Below, one piece after another: positions 55,295-63,314 of a stretch of 64,000 bases of DNA. Position 1 is the stretch's first letter. The number at the start of each line of letters is the position of its first letter. A program made the position numbers and the translations under genes. This DNA comes from JAHDCJ01 sp039028895 (GTDB taxonomy: Bacteria > Bacteroidota > Bacteroidia > Chitinophagales > Saprospiraceae): the NCBI GenBank assembly GCA_039028895.1, contig JBCCHF010000031.1, positions 1-64,000 on the forward strand, given 5' to 3'. Under the pieces are notes generated by a model, which made no database searches, was not told the DNA's origin, and saw only the letters and a program-made list of their open reading frames with translations.

Positions 55295-56209
55295 TTAATT
55301 TCCCAACCTGATTACTGCTTCTACCGGATGATGATCCGATAAAAAGTTAGTCTTCTTTGACCAGTCAAATACGATTTCGGGGACTAGCCTCTTCACGATA
55401 GTAGCGCCAGAATTATTAGTTTTTAAAAAGATAAAATCAATGATCCCCTGGTTAGTGCTCGATCGAGAAAGACGATTATTTACACCATCGTAGGTAAAGG
55501 TACTCATGCCCTCTTCAGCCAATTCACCATCTTCAGCATTTAGTGTAGAAAGCATTGCTGAGTAATTTGCTTCATTGAATTTGGAGATATTGAAATCACC
55601 ACAAAGGATCTGCGCCACTCCTTCCTCTGCATATGGTTCTAACAATTCACTTTTTATTTGATCCAACTGTCCTTGTCTTATTTCGAATGGACCTCCAGAA
55701 TTAAGGTGGGTCACTAATACCTGGTATTTATTCCCATTTTTCGAGCCTTCGAGCAGTAGGGCCCCTTTTCTTGACATCCGGTTATCAAGTCCGTGTTTAT
55801 CTTTAAACTTGATGACGCCAAGTTCTTTTAATTCTTGTTTGCTAAACACCCATAGGCCACTATTGATCTTGAAAGAAAATCCTTTTTTTAATGCCGGTCC
55901 GTGCCTGAATGGGAATTCAGTTTTCAGCCTTTTGATCATGCGACGTCTTGCACCATGATGAAAAGCTTCCTGGAACAGGAGGACATCATAATCTGAATTA
56001 TCTAATACATTTCCCAGGGCTTTTGCCCGTTTTCTTTTGCCTGTTATCAGGAACGGTGCAGGCAACATATAGATATTCCACGAGAGCACCTTAAGTAGCG
56101 AGGTGTCAGTTTCAGGGCTTGTTGGCTCATTGGCGGGTTTGGCATTCCCCGTAAGGGAAATAAATAGCAATAACCCACAAAATAAGCCGACAAGAATCCC
56201 TTTATTCAT
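55295..56209 (-). CDS. Exported endonuclease/exonuclease/phosphatase-family protein, neutral-sphingomyelinase-like
   Basis: A 304-residue protein with signal peptide (about 1-23). The metal-dependent hydrolase motifs of the EEP/nSMase fold are complete: SWNIYML (Asn45), FQEAF (Glu81), THLN (His168, Asn170), CGDFN (Asp205, Asn207) and SDHHPV (about 291-296). Family members cleave phosphodiesters in lipids (sphingomyelin) or DNA; lipid hydrolysis outside the cytoplasm fits the signal peptide, but the substrate is not proven. It lies 9 nt downstream of a DUF1295 reductase gene, so the two share an operon. Confidence 0.88.
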   Translation of the reverse strand: MNKGILVGLFCGLLLFISLTGNAKPANEPTSPETDTSLLKVLSWNIYMLPAPFLITGKRKRAKALGNVLDNSDYDVLLFQEAFHHGARRRMIKRLKTEFPFRHGPALKKGFSFKINSGLWVFSKQELKELGVIKFKDKHGLDNRMSRKGALLLEGSKNGNKYQVLVTHLNSGGPFEIRQGQLDQIKSELLEPYAEEGVAQILCGDFNISKFNEANYSAMLSTLNAEDGELAEEGMSTFTYDGVNNRLSRSSTNQGIIDFIFLKTNNSGATIVKRLVPEIVFDWSKKTNFLSDHHPVEAVIRLGN

Positions 56210-56218
56210 TTACAAACT

Positions 56219-57100
56219 TTACTTTTTAGGAGGCCATAATAAAATGGCTGAGGTCTTTTTCATATGCTCTGCATAGCCGGGTCTTCTTTCCACCGAACGC
56301 TTGTCTAGGGCAGGTACGCTATACAGAACGAACAGCAGGGTAATAGATAACATGCCGGATCCCATCCAATGCCAACCCGCTGGATTGATGGCAAGTCCAA
56401 ACAAGTATAGACCGAGCCAGAAGGTTAATTCTCCAAGGTAATTAGGATGTCGGGAATACTTCCACAAGCCTGTATTCAAAATCGCACCTTTCTCCGGTTT
56501 GCTCAACCTGAAATTTCTCAATTGGTTGTCAGAAATCCCCTCCAAAAGGATACCGGTAGCAGTAACAACTGCTGCCAGGATATCAAGCCAATTCAAGGGT
56601 GCCGAGCCAGAAGTTAATGCCGGGAAAAGCGGCAAACACCCAAGAAATACAAGCACAGTCGGAAACAAATGGATACCAGAGAAACTGACCCACCAATACA
56701 TACCGCCAGTTTTTTGCTGCAGGTCGATATAACGCCAATCCTGGTGATCAAGGCCTGTCCATCCACGCAACCAGTTGTAGGTCAGACGCAATCCATAAGC
56801 CGAAACCAGGGCCAGGATTAGAATGGTACGAATGCTGTTTACATCTTCGGCTGCAAAGAAACAAGCCAGAAAGACAGCAATCACAATCGGACCAAGACTC
56901 CAGTAGGGATCATAAAAGCTTGAATTATTATAAGAAATGCTAAAAAGGAATATAACGACAGTAGCTGCAACATCTGCAATGAAAAATCTGAGGATGAGGT
57001 GCTGATCTGCCAACAAATAGCCGGTAACTGCTGCTACGGCAATAGCTAGTACATAGGCAATAGTTACGATGACTACGCTTTTGGTTTTGGATTTACTCAT
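56219..57100 (-). CDS. DUF1295 steroid 5-alpha-reductase-like membrane protein
   Basis: Start placed at 57100, giving an ATGA overlap with the stop of the TesA-like gene and 293 residues. About seven membrane helices and the family signature GLWKYSRHPNYLGE (about 219-232) near the C-terminus, with the NADPH/active-site stretch NWLRGWTGLDHQDWRY. Related to steroid reductases and isoprenylcysteine methyltransferases; substrates in bacteria are unknown. Operon with the TesA-like gene upstream and the sphingomyelinase-like gene downstream hints at lipid metabolism. Confidence 0.88.
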   Translation of the reverse strand: MSKSKTKSVVIVTIAYVLAIAVAAVTGYLLADQHLILRFFIADVAATVVIFLFSISYNNSSFYDPYWSLGPIVIAVFLACFFAAEDVNSIRTILILALVSAYGLRLTYNWLRGWTGLDHQDWRYIDLQQKTGGMYWWVSFSGIHLFPTVLVFLGCLPLFPALTSGSAPLNWLDILAAVVTATGILLEGISDNQLRNFRLSKPEKGAILNTGLWKYSRHPNYLGELTFWLGLYLFGLAINPAGWHWMGSGMLSITLLFVLYSVPALDKRSVERRPGYAEHMKKTSAILLWPPKK

Positions 57101-57807
57101 AGTATTGGTTTTAAAACTTTCCAAACATTATCTGCAAGAATCTGGTGACCTTCGGCCGTTGGATGAATTCCATCTGGTAAATTGAGGTCGGGTAACCCAG
57201 CCACACCTTCCAGCAGGAAAGGCAGCAAAGTCACATTTTTCTCTTCTGCCAGTGCCGGAAACACCTTCCTGAATGCTTCAGTGTAATCCTCCCCCATATT
57301 AGGTGGAGATTCCATGGCAGCTAAAATAATCTTACAATCTGGGTATTTTGATTTTACTTTATCGATGATCTGTCCGAGGTTATCCTTCATCTGGGGTGGC
57401 ATTAAACCGCGCAAACCGTCGTTGCCACCAAGCTCCAATACAAACACATCGACCTGTTGCCTAAGCATCCAATCAACGCGCTGCAATCCTCCCGCAGAGG
57501 TCTCTCCGCTATTTCCTGCTGCCACTACCTTGTAATCTAACGACAATGAATCGATGGTCCCTTGAATTATGGCCGGAAATGCCTGGTCTGGATCGAGGCC
57601 ATATCCTGCGGTAATACTGTTTCCAAAGAACATGATAGTGCGTGAAGCGTTGTTTGTCGAAACATTTTCCTCGTTAGAAACGTTCTCGTTACTTTGTGGC
57701 GCTTTTTGGTTTTCTGTGTTTGAACAGCTTGAGAATGAAAAAATAATAGTAGTAAGCACTGTTAGAAATAATATCTTTTTTGAACCATTTAAAGCATATG
57801 AGGACAT
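57097..57807 (-). CDS. TesA-like SGNH/GDSL hydrolase, lipoprotein
   Basis: The 236-residue protein (start at 57807) has a lipoprotein signal (about 1-28, lipobox FSSC), then the SGNH blocks: FGNSITAGYG (Ser near 64), GNSGETS, ELGGNDGLRG, and DGIHPTAEGH. Esterase or lysophospholipase activity in the envelope is expected. A second in-frame ATG 14 codons upstream (57849) is created by a tandem repeat, and would start MSLYAKNGS just like MSSYALNGS here; the internal start gives the better signal peptide. E. coli tesA is divergent from ybbA-ybbP exactly as here. Confidence 0.85.
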   Translation of the reverse strand: MSSYALNGSKKILFLTVLTTIIFSFSSCSNTENQKAPQSNENVSNEENVSTNNASRTIMFFGNSITAGYGLDPDQAFPAIIQGTIDSLSLDYKVVAAGNSGETSAGGLQRVDWMLRQQVDVFVLELGGNDGLRGLMPPQMKDNLGQIIDKVKSKYPDCKIILAAMESPPNMGEDYTEAFRKVFPALAEEKNVTLLPFLLEGVAGLPDLNLPDGIHPTAEGHQILADNVWKVLKPIL

Positions 57808-57858
57808 ATAAGGATGTTTTGTTGAGCCATTTTTGGCATATAAGGACATATGAGGGGA
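57781..57858. repeat. Imperfect tandem repeat between the TesA-like gene and ybbA-like gene
   Basis: Two direct copies of about 33 nt (57781-57813 and 57823-57855, period 42 nt) share 27 of 33 positions; both contain a CATATrAGGACATATrAGG-like core. The repeat covers the alternative start codons of the TesA-like gene and abuts the -7 element of the divergent gene. Confidence 0.6.
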
Positions 57859-57859
57859 A

Positions 57860-57867
57860 TATTTTTG
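57860..57867 (+). promoter_or_regulatory. -7 promoter element of the YbbA/YbbP-like operon
   Basis: TATTTTTG matches TAnnTTTG and lies 23 nt before the ATG at 57891. TTTG at 57832-57835, inside the second repeat copy, is 24 nt upstream, longer than usual. Confidence 0.4.
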
Positions 57868-57890
57868 ACTTGTGAAGGTAAAATTTAATT

Positions 57891-58577
57891 ATGAATACGA
57901 TACTTAAAGTTACTGATCTTACCAAGACCTACACCTCTGGCAATAAAAGCCTAACAGTTTTGGACAAAGTTAGTTTTGAAATAAATGAAGGGGATACCTT
58001 CTCAATCGTTGGGCCATCAGGTAGTGGAAAAACTACTTTGTTAGGTTTATGTGCTGGATTGGATCGAGCATCTGATGGTAGTGTTGAACTAAATGGTATT
58101 AAGCTTGACCAACTATCTGAAGATGAGAGGGCGAAGGTAAGGAACGATTACGTTGGATTTATCTTTCAAAGCTTCCAACTCATTCCAACGCTGACTGCTC
58201 TGGAAAATGTAATGGTTCCACTGGAACTCCGTAAAGCCAGTAACGTTCGTAAAACAGCATTGGACTGGCTGGAGCGGGTTGGTTTGGGAGACAGGCACCA
58301 CCACTACCCTTCTCAGCTTTCGGGCGGCGAACAGCAACGGGTATCAATGGCTAGAGCTTTCTCTAACCGCCCAAAAATTTTGTTTGCGGATGAACCCACA
58401 GGTAATCTTGATGAAGATACGAGTGCCATCGTCCAGGAATTACTCTTTGATCTGAATAAGGAGAACGGTACGACATTGGTGTTAGTGACACACGACCTTG
58501 ACCTGGCTGCAAAGACTCAGCGAATTGTTAGGATAAAAGGAGGAAGGTTGGTTAGTGATACGGCAGTAGTTGGTTGA
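57891..58577 (+). CDS. YbbA-like ABC transporter ATP-binding protein
   Basis: A 228-residue ATPase of the MacB/LolD class: Walker A GPSGSGKT (41-48), Q-loop IFQSFQLIPTLTALENVMVP, signature LSGGEQQR (143-150), Walker B ILFADEPTGNLDEDT (163-177) and the switch His in LVTHD. It pairs with the FtsX-fold permease 52 nt downstream. Such pairs work as mechanotransmitters or lipoprotein movers and not as classical importers. Divergent TesA-like hydrolase matches the E. coli tesA/ybbAP layout. Confidence 0.9.
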   Translation: MNTILKVTDLTKTYTSGNKSLTVLDKVSFEINEGDTFSIVGPSGSGKTTLLGLCAGLDRASDGSVELNGIKLDQLSEDERAKVRNDYVGFIFQSFQLIPTLTALENVMVPLELRKASNVRKTALDWLERVGLGDRHHHYPSQLSGGEQQRVSMARAFSNRPKILFADEPTGNLDEDTSAIVQELLFDLNKENGTTLVLVTHDLDLAAKTQRIVRIKGGRLVSDTAVVG

Positions 58578-58629
58578 TTGTTGTCGGTTTGTAAATAAAT
58601 AACTCTGAATATTTAACTCAGCATATACA

Positions 58630-61152
58630 ATGTTTTGGCTTTTAAAAATGGCATGGCGTGATAGCCGGAAGAATTTGGACAGATTGGCCCTGTTTACCGG
58701 CTCTATTGTTCTGGGGATTGCGGCGTTGGTTGCAATCAATTCCTTTGGGGATAATCTAAAAGGAGACATTGATAACCAGGCTAAATCACTGCTGGGAGCT
58801 GATCTGATGATCTCTTCTTCCAAGAAACCGATTGAGGAGTTGATCCATATTACCGATTCTTTGAATGCGCTTGGGAACAGTGCCCGTGAAATCAGTTTCG
58901 CCTCAATGGTTTTGTTCCCTGAAAATGATGGAACGCGGTTAGTCAATGTCAAAGCACTTGAAGGTGATTTTCCATTTTACGGAACAATGAGCACTGTACC
59001 TGAAGCTGCAGCCAAAAGCTTCAGGTCTAAACAAGCGGCATTGGTCGACAAAGCAGTGATGATCGACTTTGGAGCAGAAGTGGGTGATTCGATAAAAGTT
59101 GGTAAACAGAAATTTGTTATTGAGGGTCAGTTGAATTCGGTTCCTGGTCAATCTGATGCCCAGATGGGAGTTGTGCCATCAGTTTACATTCCTCTGGCAT
59201 ATCTTGAATCAAGTGGCCTGGTACAAAAAGGCAGCAGGGTATTGTACAAATATTACTATGTTTTTGACGATCCTGAAATTATGCCTGCTCTGGATGAGAA
59301 CCTCCAACCCAGGTTACGCAAGCTTTCAGTACGGTATGAAAACGTAGAAGAGCGGAAAGAAGATGTCAGTGAAGCGTTCATTTTTATGACACGTTTTCTC
59401 AACCTGGTCAGCTTCGTTGCCCTTTTACTGGGTTGTATCGGTGTGGCTAGTGCTGTACACATATATATCAAGGATAAAATTCAGACAGTGGCCATTCTAA
59501 GATGCCTTGGCGTTAAAGGCAACCAGGCATTGGCGATCTTCCTTATTCAAATTCTGGGGATGGGGCTTATGGGGGCCATAGTGGGAGCATTCGTGGGCAC
59601 TTTTGTTCAAACCGTCTTACCTGCAGTCATTGGTGATTTCATTCCTTTCGAGGTCAATATGACGATTAGCTGGCCTTCTATTTTTGAGGGTATCTTTCTT
59701 GGTGTGATTATCGCATTATTGTTTGCCCTGATCCCTTTGCTTGGCATTCGTCAGATCTCACCTTTAAGGACGTTACGTGTTGTCGATGATCAGAAAAGAA
59801 ATGATCCATTGAGATGGGTGGTTTATGGGTTAATTGCCTTGTTCATTTACACCTTTTCCTACATGCAACTGAATGGACCGTTGGAGGCCTTGTTCTTTAG
59901 CCTTTTTATCGGCTTTTCTTTCCTTTTGCTAACTACTGTCGCAAAAGTTATCATGTGGCTTGTCAGGAAATATTTCCCGGTAAAATGGAATTTTCTTTGG
60001 CGTCAAAGCCTGGCCAATCTCTACAGGCCCAATAACCAAACGCTTATTCTTATAATTTCCATAGGATTGGGAACGGCTTTGATCACTACTTTATTTGTCA
60101 TTCGCGGATTATTGCTCAGCCAGGTTCAGGTGGCCCAGATTGGCGATCTGCCTAATATGATCGTGTTTGATGTACAGACACCACAAAAAGACGAGCTCGC
60201 TGAATTAACCCGCCAATATGAGTTACCAGTAATGCAGGAAGTGTCAATTGTCAATATGAAAGTCGCTTCTATCAATGGCAAAACCAGAGAAGAAATAGAA
60301 AAAGACAGTGTTAATCGGCCTCCTCGATGGGCGTTCAACAGGGAAAACAGGGTCACTTATCGATCTGAATTGACCGAATCGGAAGCCATTATTGATGGAG
60401 AATGGATAGGAAAAGTCCAGGATGAAAACCAGCCCATTCCTATTTCTCTTGAGGATGATTATGCAGACGCCATGAATGTTGGCGTTGGTGACAAGATTGT
60501 TTTCGATATTCAGGGTGCTATGGTCGAAACAGAAGTCAAAAGTCTCCGATCAATAACCTGGAACCGCATTGAGACTAATTTCTTTGTTCTTTTTCCAACG
60601 GGGATACTAGAAAATGCACCACAATTTCATGTTTTAGTAACCCGGACAGACTCTACCGAACAAGCCGTTCAATACCAAAAAGCAGTTGTCAAGGCATTTC
60701 CCAATGTGTCTGTAGTCGATCTGACATTAATCCTGACCACGCTTGACGATTTGTTGGGTAAGATTTCATTTGTCATAACTTTTATGGCGCTGTTCAGCAT
60801 TTTCACCGGGTTGCTGGTTTTGATTGGCTCCGTAATTCTAAGTAAATACCAAAGAATCCGTGAATCCGTCTTATTGCGAACATTGGGTGCTGGGCGACGG
60901 CAAATTCTTGTAATTACAGCGCTGGAATACACCTTCCTGGGCACAATCGCCGCTGCGACAGGGATCTTTTTGGCGCTAATGGCCAGTTGGGCTTTGGCTT
61001 ATTTTAGTTTCGAAACCACCTTTGTGCCGCCCATTTTACCAATTATCGGGATTTTGATCATTATAATTATTGTAACCGTTTTGATTGGTCTTTCAAACTC
61101 GAGGAGCATTTTATCAAGGCCACCATTGGAAGTCCTGAGAGCAGAAGTTTAA
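58630..61152 (+). CDS. YbbP-like FtsX-fold ABC permease
   Basis: The 840-residue protein starts WLLKMAWRDSRKNLDRLALF, has an N-terminal membrane helix (about 20-40), a periplasmic domain (about 45-245), a four-helix FtsX block (about 250-460), further membrane segments, a second periplasmic domain (about 505-690) and a final FtsX block ending in RPPLEVLRAEV. Total about ten helices; length is close to E. coli YbbP (about 800). It forms a transporter with the ATPase directly upstream. Substrate unknown. Confidence 0.9.
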   Translation: MFWLLKMAWRDSRKNLDRLALFTGSIVLGIAALVAINSFGDNLKGDIDNQAKSLLGADLMISSSKKPIEELIHITDSLNALGNSAREISFASMVLFPENDGTRLVNVKALEGDFPFYGTMSTVPEAAAKSFRSKQAALVDKAVMIDFGAEVGDSIKVGKQKFVIEGQLNSVPGQSDAQMGVVPSVYIPLAYLESSGLVQKGSRVLYKYYYVFDDPEIMPALDENLQPRLRKLSVRYENVEERKEDVSEAFIFMTRFLNLVSFVALLLGCIGVASAVHIYIKDKIQTVAILRCLGVKGNQALAIFLIQILGMGLMGAIVGAFVGTFVQTVLPAVIGDFIPFEVNMTISWPSIFEGIFLGVIIALLFALIPLLGIRQISPLRTLRVVDDQKRNDPLRWVVYGLIALFIYTFSYMQLNGPLEALFFSLFIGFSFLLLTTVAKVIMWLVRKYFPVKWNFLWRQSLANLYRPNNQTLILIISIGLGTALITTLFVIRGLLLSQVQVAQIGDLPNMIVFDVQTPQKDELAELTRQYELPVMQEVSIVNMKVASINGKTREEIEKDSVNRPPRWAFNRENRVTYRSELTESEAIIDGEWIGKVQDENQPIPISLEDDYADAMNVGVGDKIVFDIQGAMVETEVKSLRSITWNRIETNFFVLFPTGILENAPQFHVLVTRTDSTEQAVQYQKAVVKAFPNVSVVDLTLILTTLDDLLGKISFVITFMALFSIFTGLLVLIGSVILSKYQRIRESVLLRTLGAGRRQILVITALEYTFLGTIAAATGIFLALMASWALAYFSFETTFVPPILPIIGILIIIIIVTVLIGLSNSRSILSRPPLEVLRAEV

Positions 61153-61285
61153 AGCTGCCCATCCTGTTTCTGCCCTAAATTGTCATCGAATTATCAGAAA
61201 AACTGATTTGATATACTAAAGGTATCCCTCCGCCGTTTAGTGTGGAGAATTTGTTTAAATCCCCAAATCAAAACTTCTGATACCT

Positions 61286-62149
61286 ATGAGTTCGAAATTG
61301 GTCAATTTAGTCCTGTTTGTTCTAATCCTCTGTCCATCAATGATTTTCGGCCAACGGATGTCCCTCAAGGAAGCGGTAGAAAAAGATATTGTGAATGTAG
61401 AGATCACCGATAATGGCAAGTCTCAGGGTGAAAAGAACATTTCTTTCACTATCAATAATATGACCCGCGAACCAGTTGATCTACTGCTCAATGCAGGTAT
61501 GCTTGTAGATCCGGTCAACCCTGATCTACAGGATCATGTAATTACGCAAAGCATGCTGGTTTCTCTGGAACCTCTTGAAAAAGCTACATACGACGCTTAT
61601 GGTATGTGTACTCAAGGTTCAAAGGGAGGACCAAAAGAAGGTGACCAGTATATTATCGGAGGTCCGATAAGTGAAGAACTGGCCAAAGTTGTAAAACTCA
61701 TTGAACGTAATAGTTACCAGGACGGAACAGGTCAAAATGCAGTATGGGCCATTACTGACCGGGCAAATATTGCAGGTATTTATGATGAAAGCGACCCGGC
61801 GAGATCGAAGGCATTGGCCGAATTTGTGGCTGATGTAAGAGGAGAAGACGTGCCATGGTACAATGTCGTTTACGAAGAGCATGAATCAGATGAGCGGATG
61901 TTTACTGGCGATGTTGCCCGTCTTGATGCTATTTTCAGATACTCCCTCATTGCAACATCCAAGATCACTTTCGGGATTTATCATCCGAATGGTGAGCCAC
62001 TACAGGTCTATTTTGAAGACAGGGTCAGGCCAAAAGGCAATCATAGGTTGAAATTCACTTTTGAAGCTACCGGAATCAAGCACGGCACTTACCACGTAAA
62101 GCTGTTTTCTGAAGGTGTACTCATAGAAGATCGCCCGGTAGAACTTTAG
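61286..62149 (+). CDS. Secreted protein with thioester-domain-like motifs, function unknown
   Basis: The 287-residue product has a signal peptide (about 1-22, ending IFGQ). A beta-rich part (about 36-105) is followed by YGMCTQG (Cys108) and GQNAVWAITD (Gln150 onward). The Cys in a Y-x-x-C setting and Gln in QxAVW recall bacterial thioester domains, where Cys and Gln form an internal thioester that bonds to host surfaces. Spacing is much shorter than in known TED proteins, so this is only a resemblance. A C-terminal beta domain (about 215-287) ends the protein. No sorting domain and no adjacent partner gene. Confidence 0.65.
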   Translation: MSSKLVNLVLFVLILCPSMIFGQRMSLKEAVEKDIVNVEITDNGKSQGEKNISFTINNMTREPVDLLLNAGMLVDPVNPDLQDHVITQSMLVSLEPLEKATYDAYGMCTQGSKGGPKEGDQYIIGGPISEELAKVVKLIERNSYQDGTGQNAVWAITDRANIAGIYDESDPARSKALAEFVADVRGEDVPWYNVVYEEHESDERMFTGDVARLDAIFRYSLIATSKITFGIYHPNGEPLQVYFEDRVRPKGNHRLKFTFEATGIKHGTYHVKLFSEGVLIEDRPVEL

Positions 62150-62202
62150 GAAACCACCCATTCCGGTAACGGGAAAGACCAACATTTATATTCCGAATTC
62201 CT

Positions 62203-62210
62203 TATTTTTG
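62203..62210 (+). promoter_or_regulatory. -7 promoter element before dinB
   Basis: TATTTTTG matches TAnnTTTG and lies 9 nt before the dinB ATG at 62220. The short distance implies a nearly leaderless transcript. No TTTG at normal distance was found. Confidence 0.3.
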
Positions 62211-62219
62211 AAATTGAAA

Positions 62220-63314
62220 ATGAAGGAAATTCGCCACAGGAAAATCATCCACATTGACATGGATGCCTTTTTTGCATCTGTTGAGCAAAGAGATAACCCC
62301 GAACTCAAAGGAAAACCTGTCGCCGTAGGCGGGTCATCGCAAAGAGGTGTTGTGGCTGCCGCAAGTTACGAAGCCAGGAAATATGGCGTTCGCTCAGCCA
62401 TGCCATCTGTAGTCGCACTGCGAAAATGCCCCAGTCTTATATTTGTAAAGCCCCGTTTCGATCAATACGCCAAAGTTTCCCGGCAAATCAGGGAAATCTT
62501 TTTCGAATATACCGATCTCGTTGAACCATTGTCTCTTGACGAAGCATATCTTGATGTTACAGTAAACAAAAAGAGCCTAAACTCAGGCACTCTCATCGCC
62601 GAAGAAATCAGAAAAAGGATCAGGACAGAAACCAACCTGACCGCATCAGCCGGGGTTTCGATCAATAAGTTTGTAGCTAAAGTGGCATCTGATGTCAATA
62701 AACCCAACGGTATTAAAGTCATCACACCCGAAGAAGTAGTACCTTTCCTCGAAAGCCTGGCCATTGAAAAGTTTCATGGAATAGGTAAAGTCACCGCCAA
62801 GAAAATGCGGAATATGAATATTAAAACAGGTGCTGATCTCAAAAAACTGACTGAGCTGCAACTGTTACAATATTTTGGGAAAGTTGGCCGATTTTACTAT
62901 AAATTGGTCCGAGGAGAAGATAACCGACCAGTTGAACCCAATCGGCAACGAAAGTCGATCGGCGTAGAGCGCACCTTCACACAGGACCTGAACGGCTTAA
63001 CTGAAATGATCAGTAAGCTGGAAAATATTGCTGATGAACTGAAAAGGAGAATGGACAAAGGCAAAAACTATGGTCGAACCGTTTCTCTGAAGATCAGGTA
63101 CTCCGATTTTTCTCTTGCCACAAGAAGCAAGACCTCCCAGAGAGAAATCACGAAAAAAGAGGAGATTATGTCAATCTGTAAAGAATTATTAAAAGACAAT
63201 ATCGAGACTGGGCAGGAAGTTCGTCTGCTTGGCATCTATATCTCAAATCTTCAAAAGGAAATTAGTTTTATCCCAGGAAAGCAATTGGAGTTTGAGTTTC
63301 AATATTTGGAATAG
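62220..63314 (+). CDS. dinB: DNA polymerase IV (Y family)
   Basis: Start placed at ATG 62220; a TTG four codons upstream overlaps a promoter element. The 364-residue enzyme has HIDMDAFFASVE (11-22, catalytic Asp13), SLDEAYLD (105-112, catalytic Asp107 and Glu108), a helix-hairpin-helix thumb (IEKFHGIGKVTAKKM), a little-finger domain and a C-terminal clamp-binding QLEFEF. It copies past DNA lesions with low fidelity. No LexA box was recognised in the 70-nt gap upstream. Its tail overlaps the converging TPR gene by 16 nt. Confidence 0.95.
   Translation: MKEIRHRKIIHIDMDAFFASVEQRDNPELKGKPVAVGGSSQRGVVAAASYEARKYGVRSAMPSVVALRKCPSLIFVKPRFDQYAKVSRQIREIFFEYTDLVEPLSLDEAYLDVTVNKKSLNSGTLIAEEIRKRIRTETNLTASAGVSINKFVAKVASDVNKPNGIKVITPEEVVPFLESLAIEKFHGIGKVTAKKMRNMNIKTGADLKKLTELQLLQYFGKVGRFYYKLVRGEDNRPVEPNRQRKSIGVERTFTQDLNGLTEMISKLENIADELKRRMDKGKNYGRTVSLKIRYSDFSLATRSKTSQREITKKEEIMSICKELLKDNIETGQEVRLLGIYISNLQKEISFIPGKQLEFEFQYLE

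Noticed and set aside
57891..61152. LolCDE lipoprotein exporter
   Set aside because: A single 840-residue permease with two FtsX blocks and a TesA neighbour fits YbbA/YbbP better than the LolC/LolE pair.
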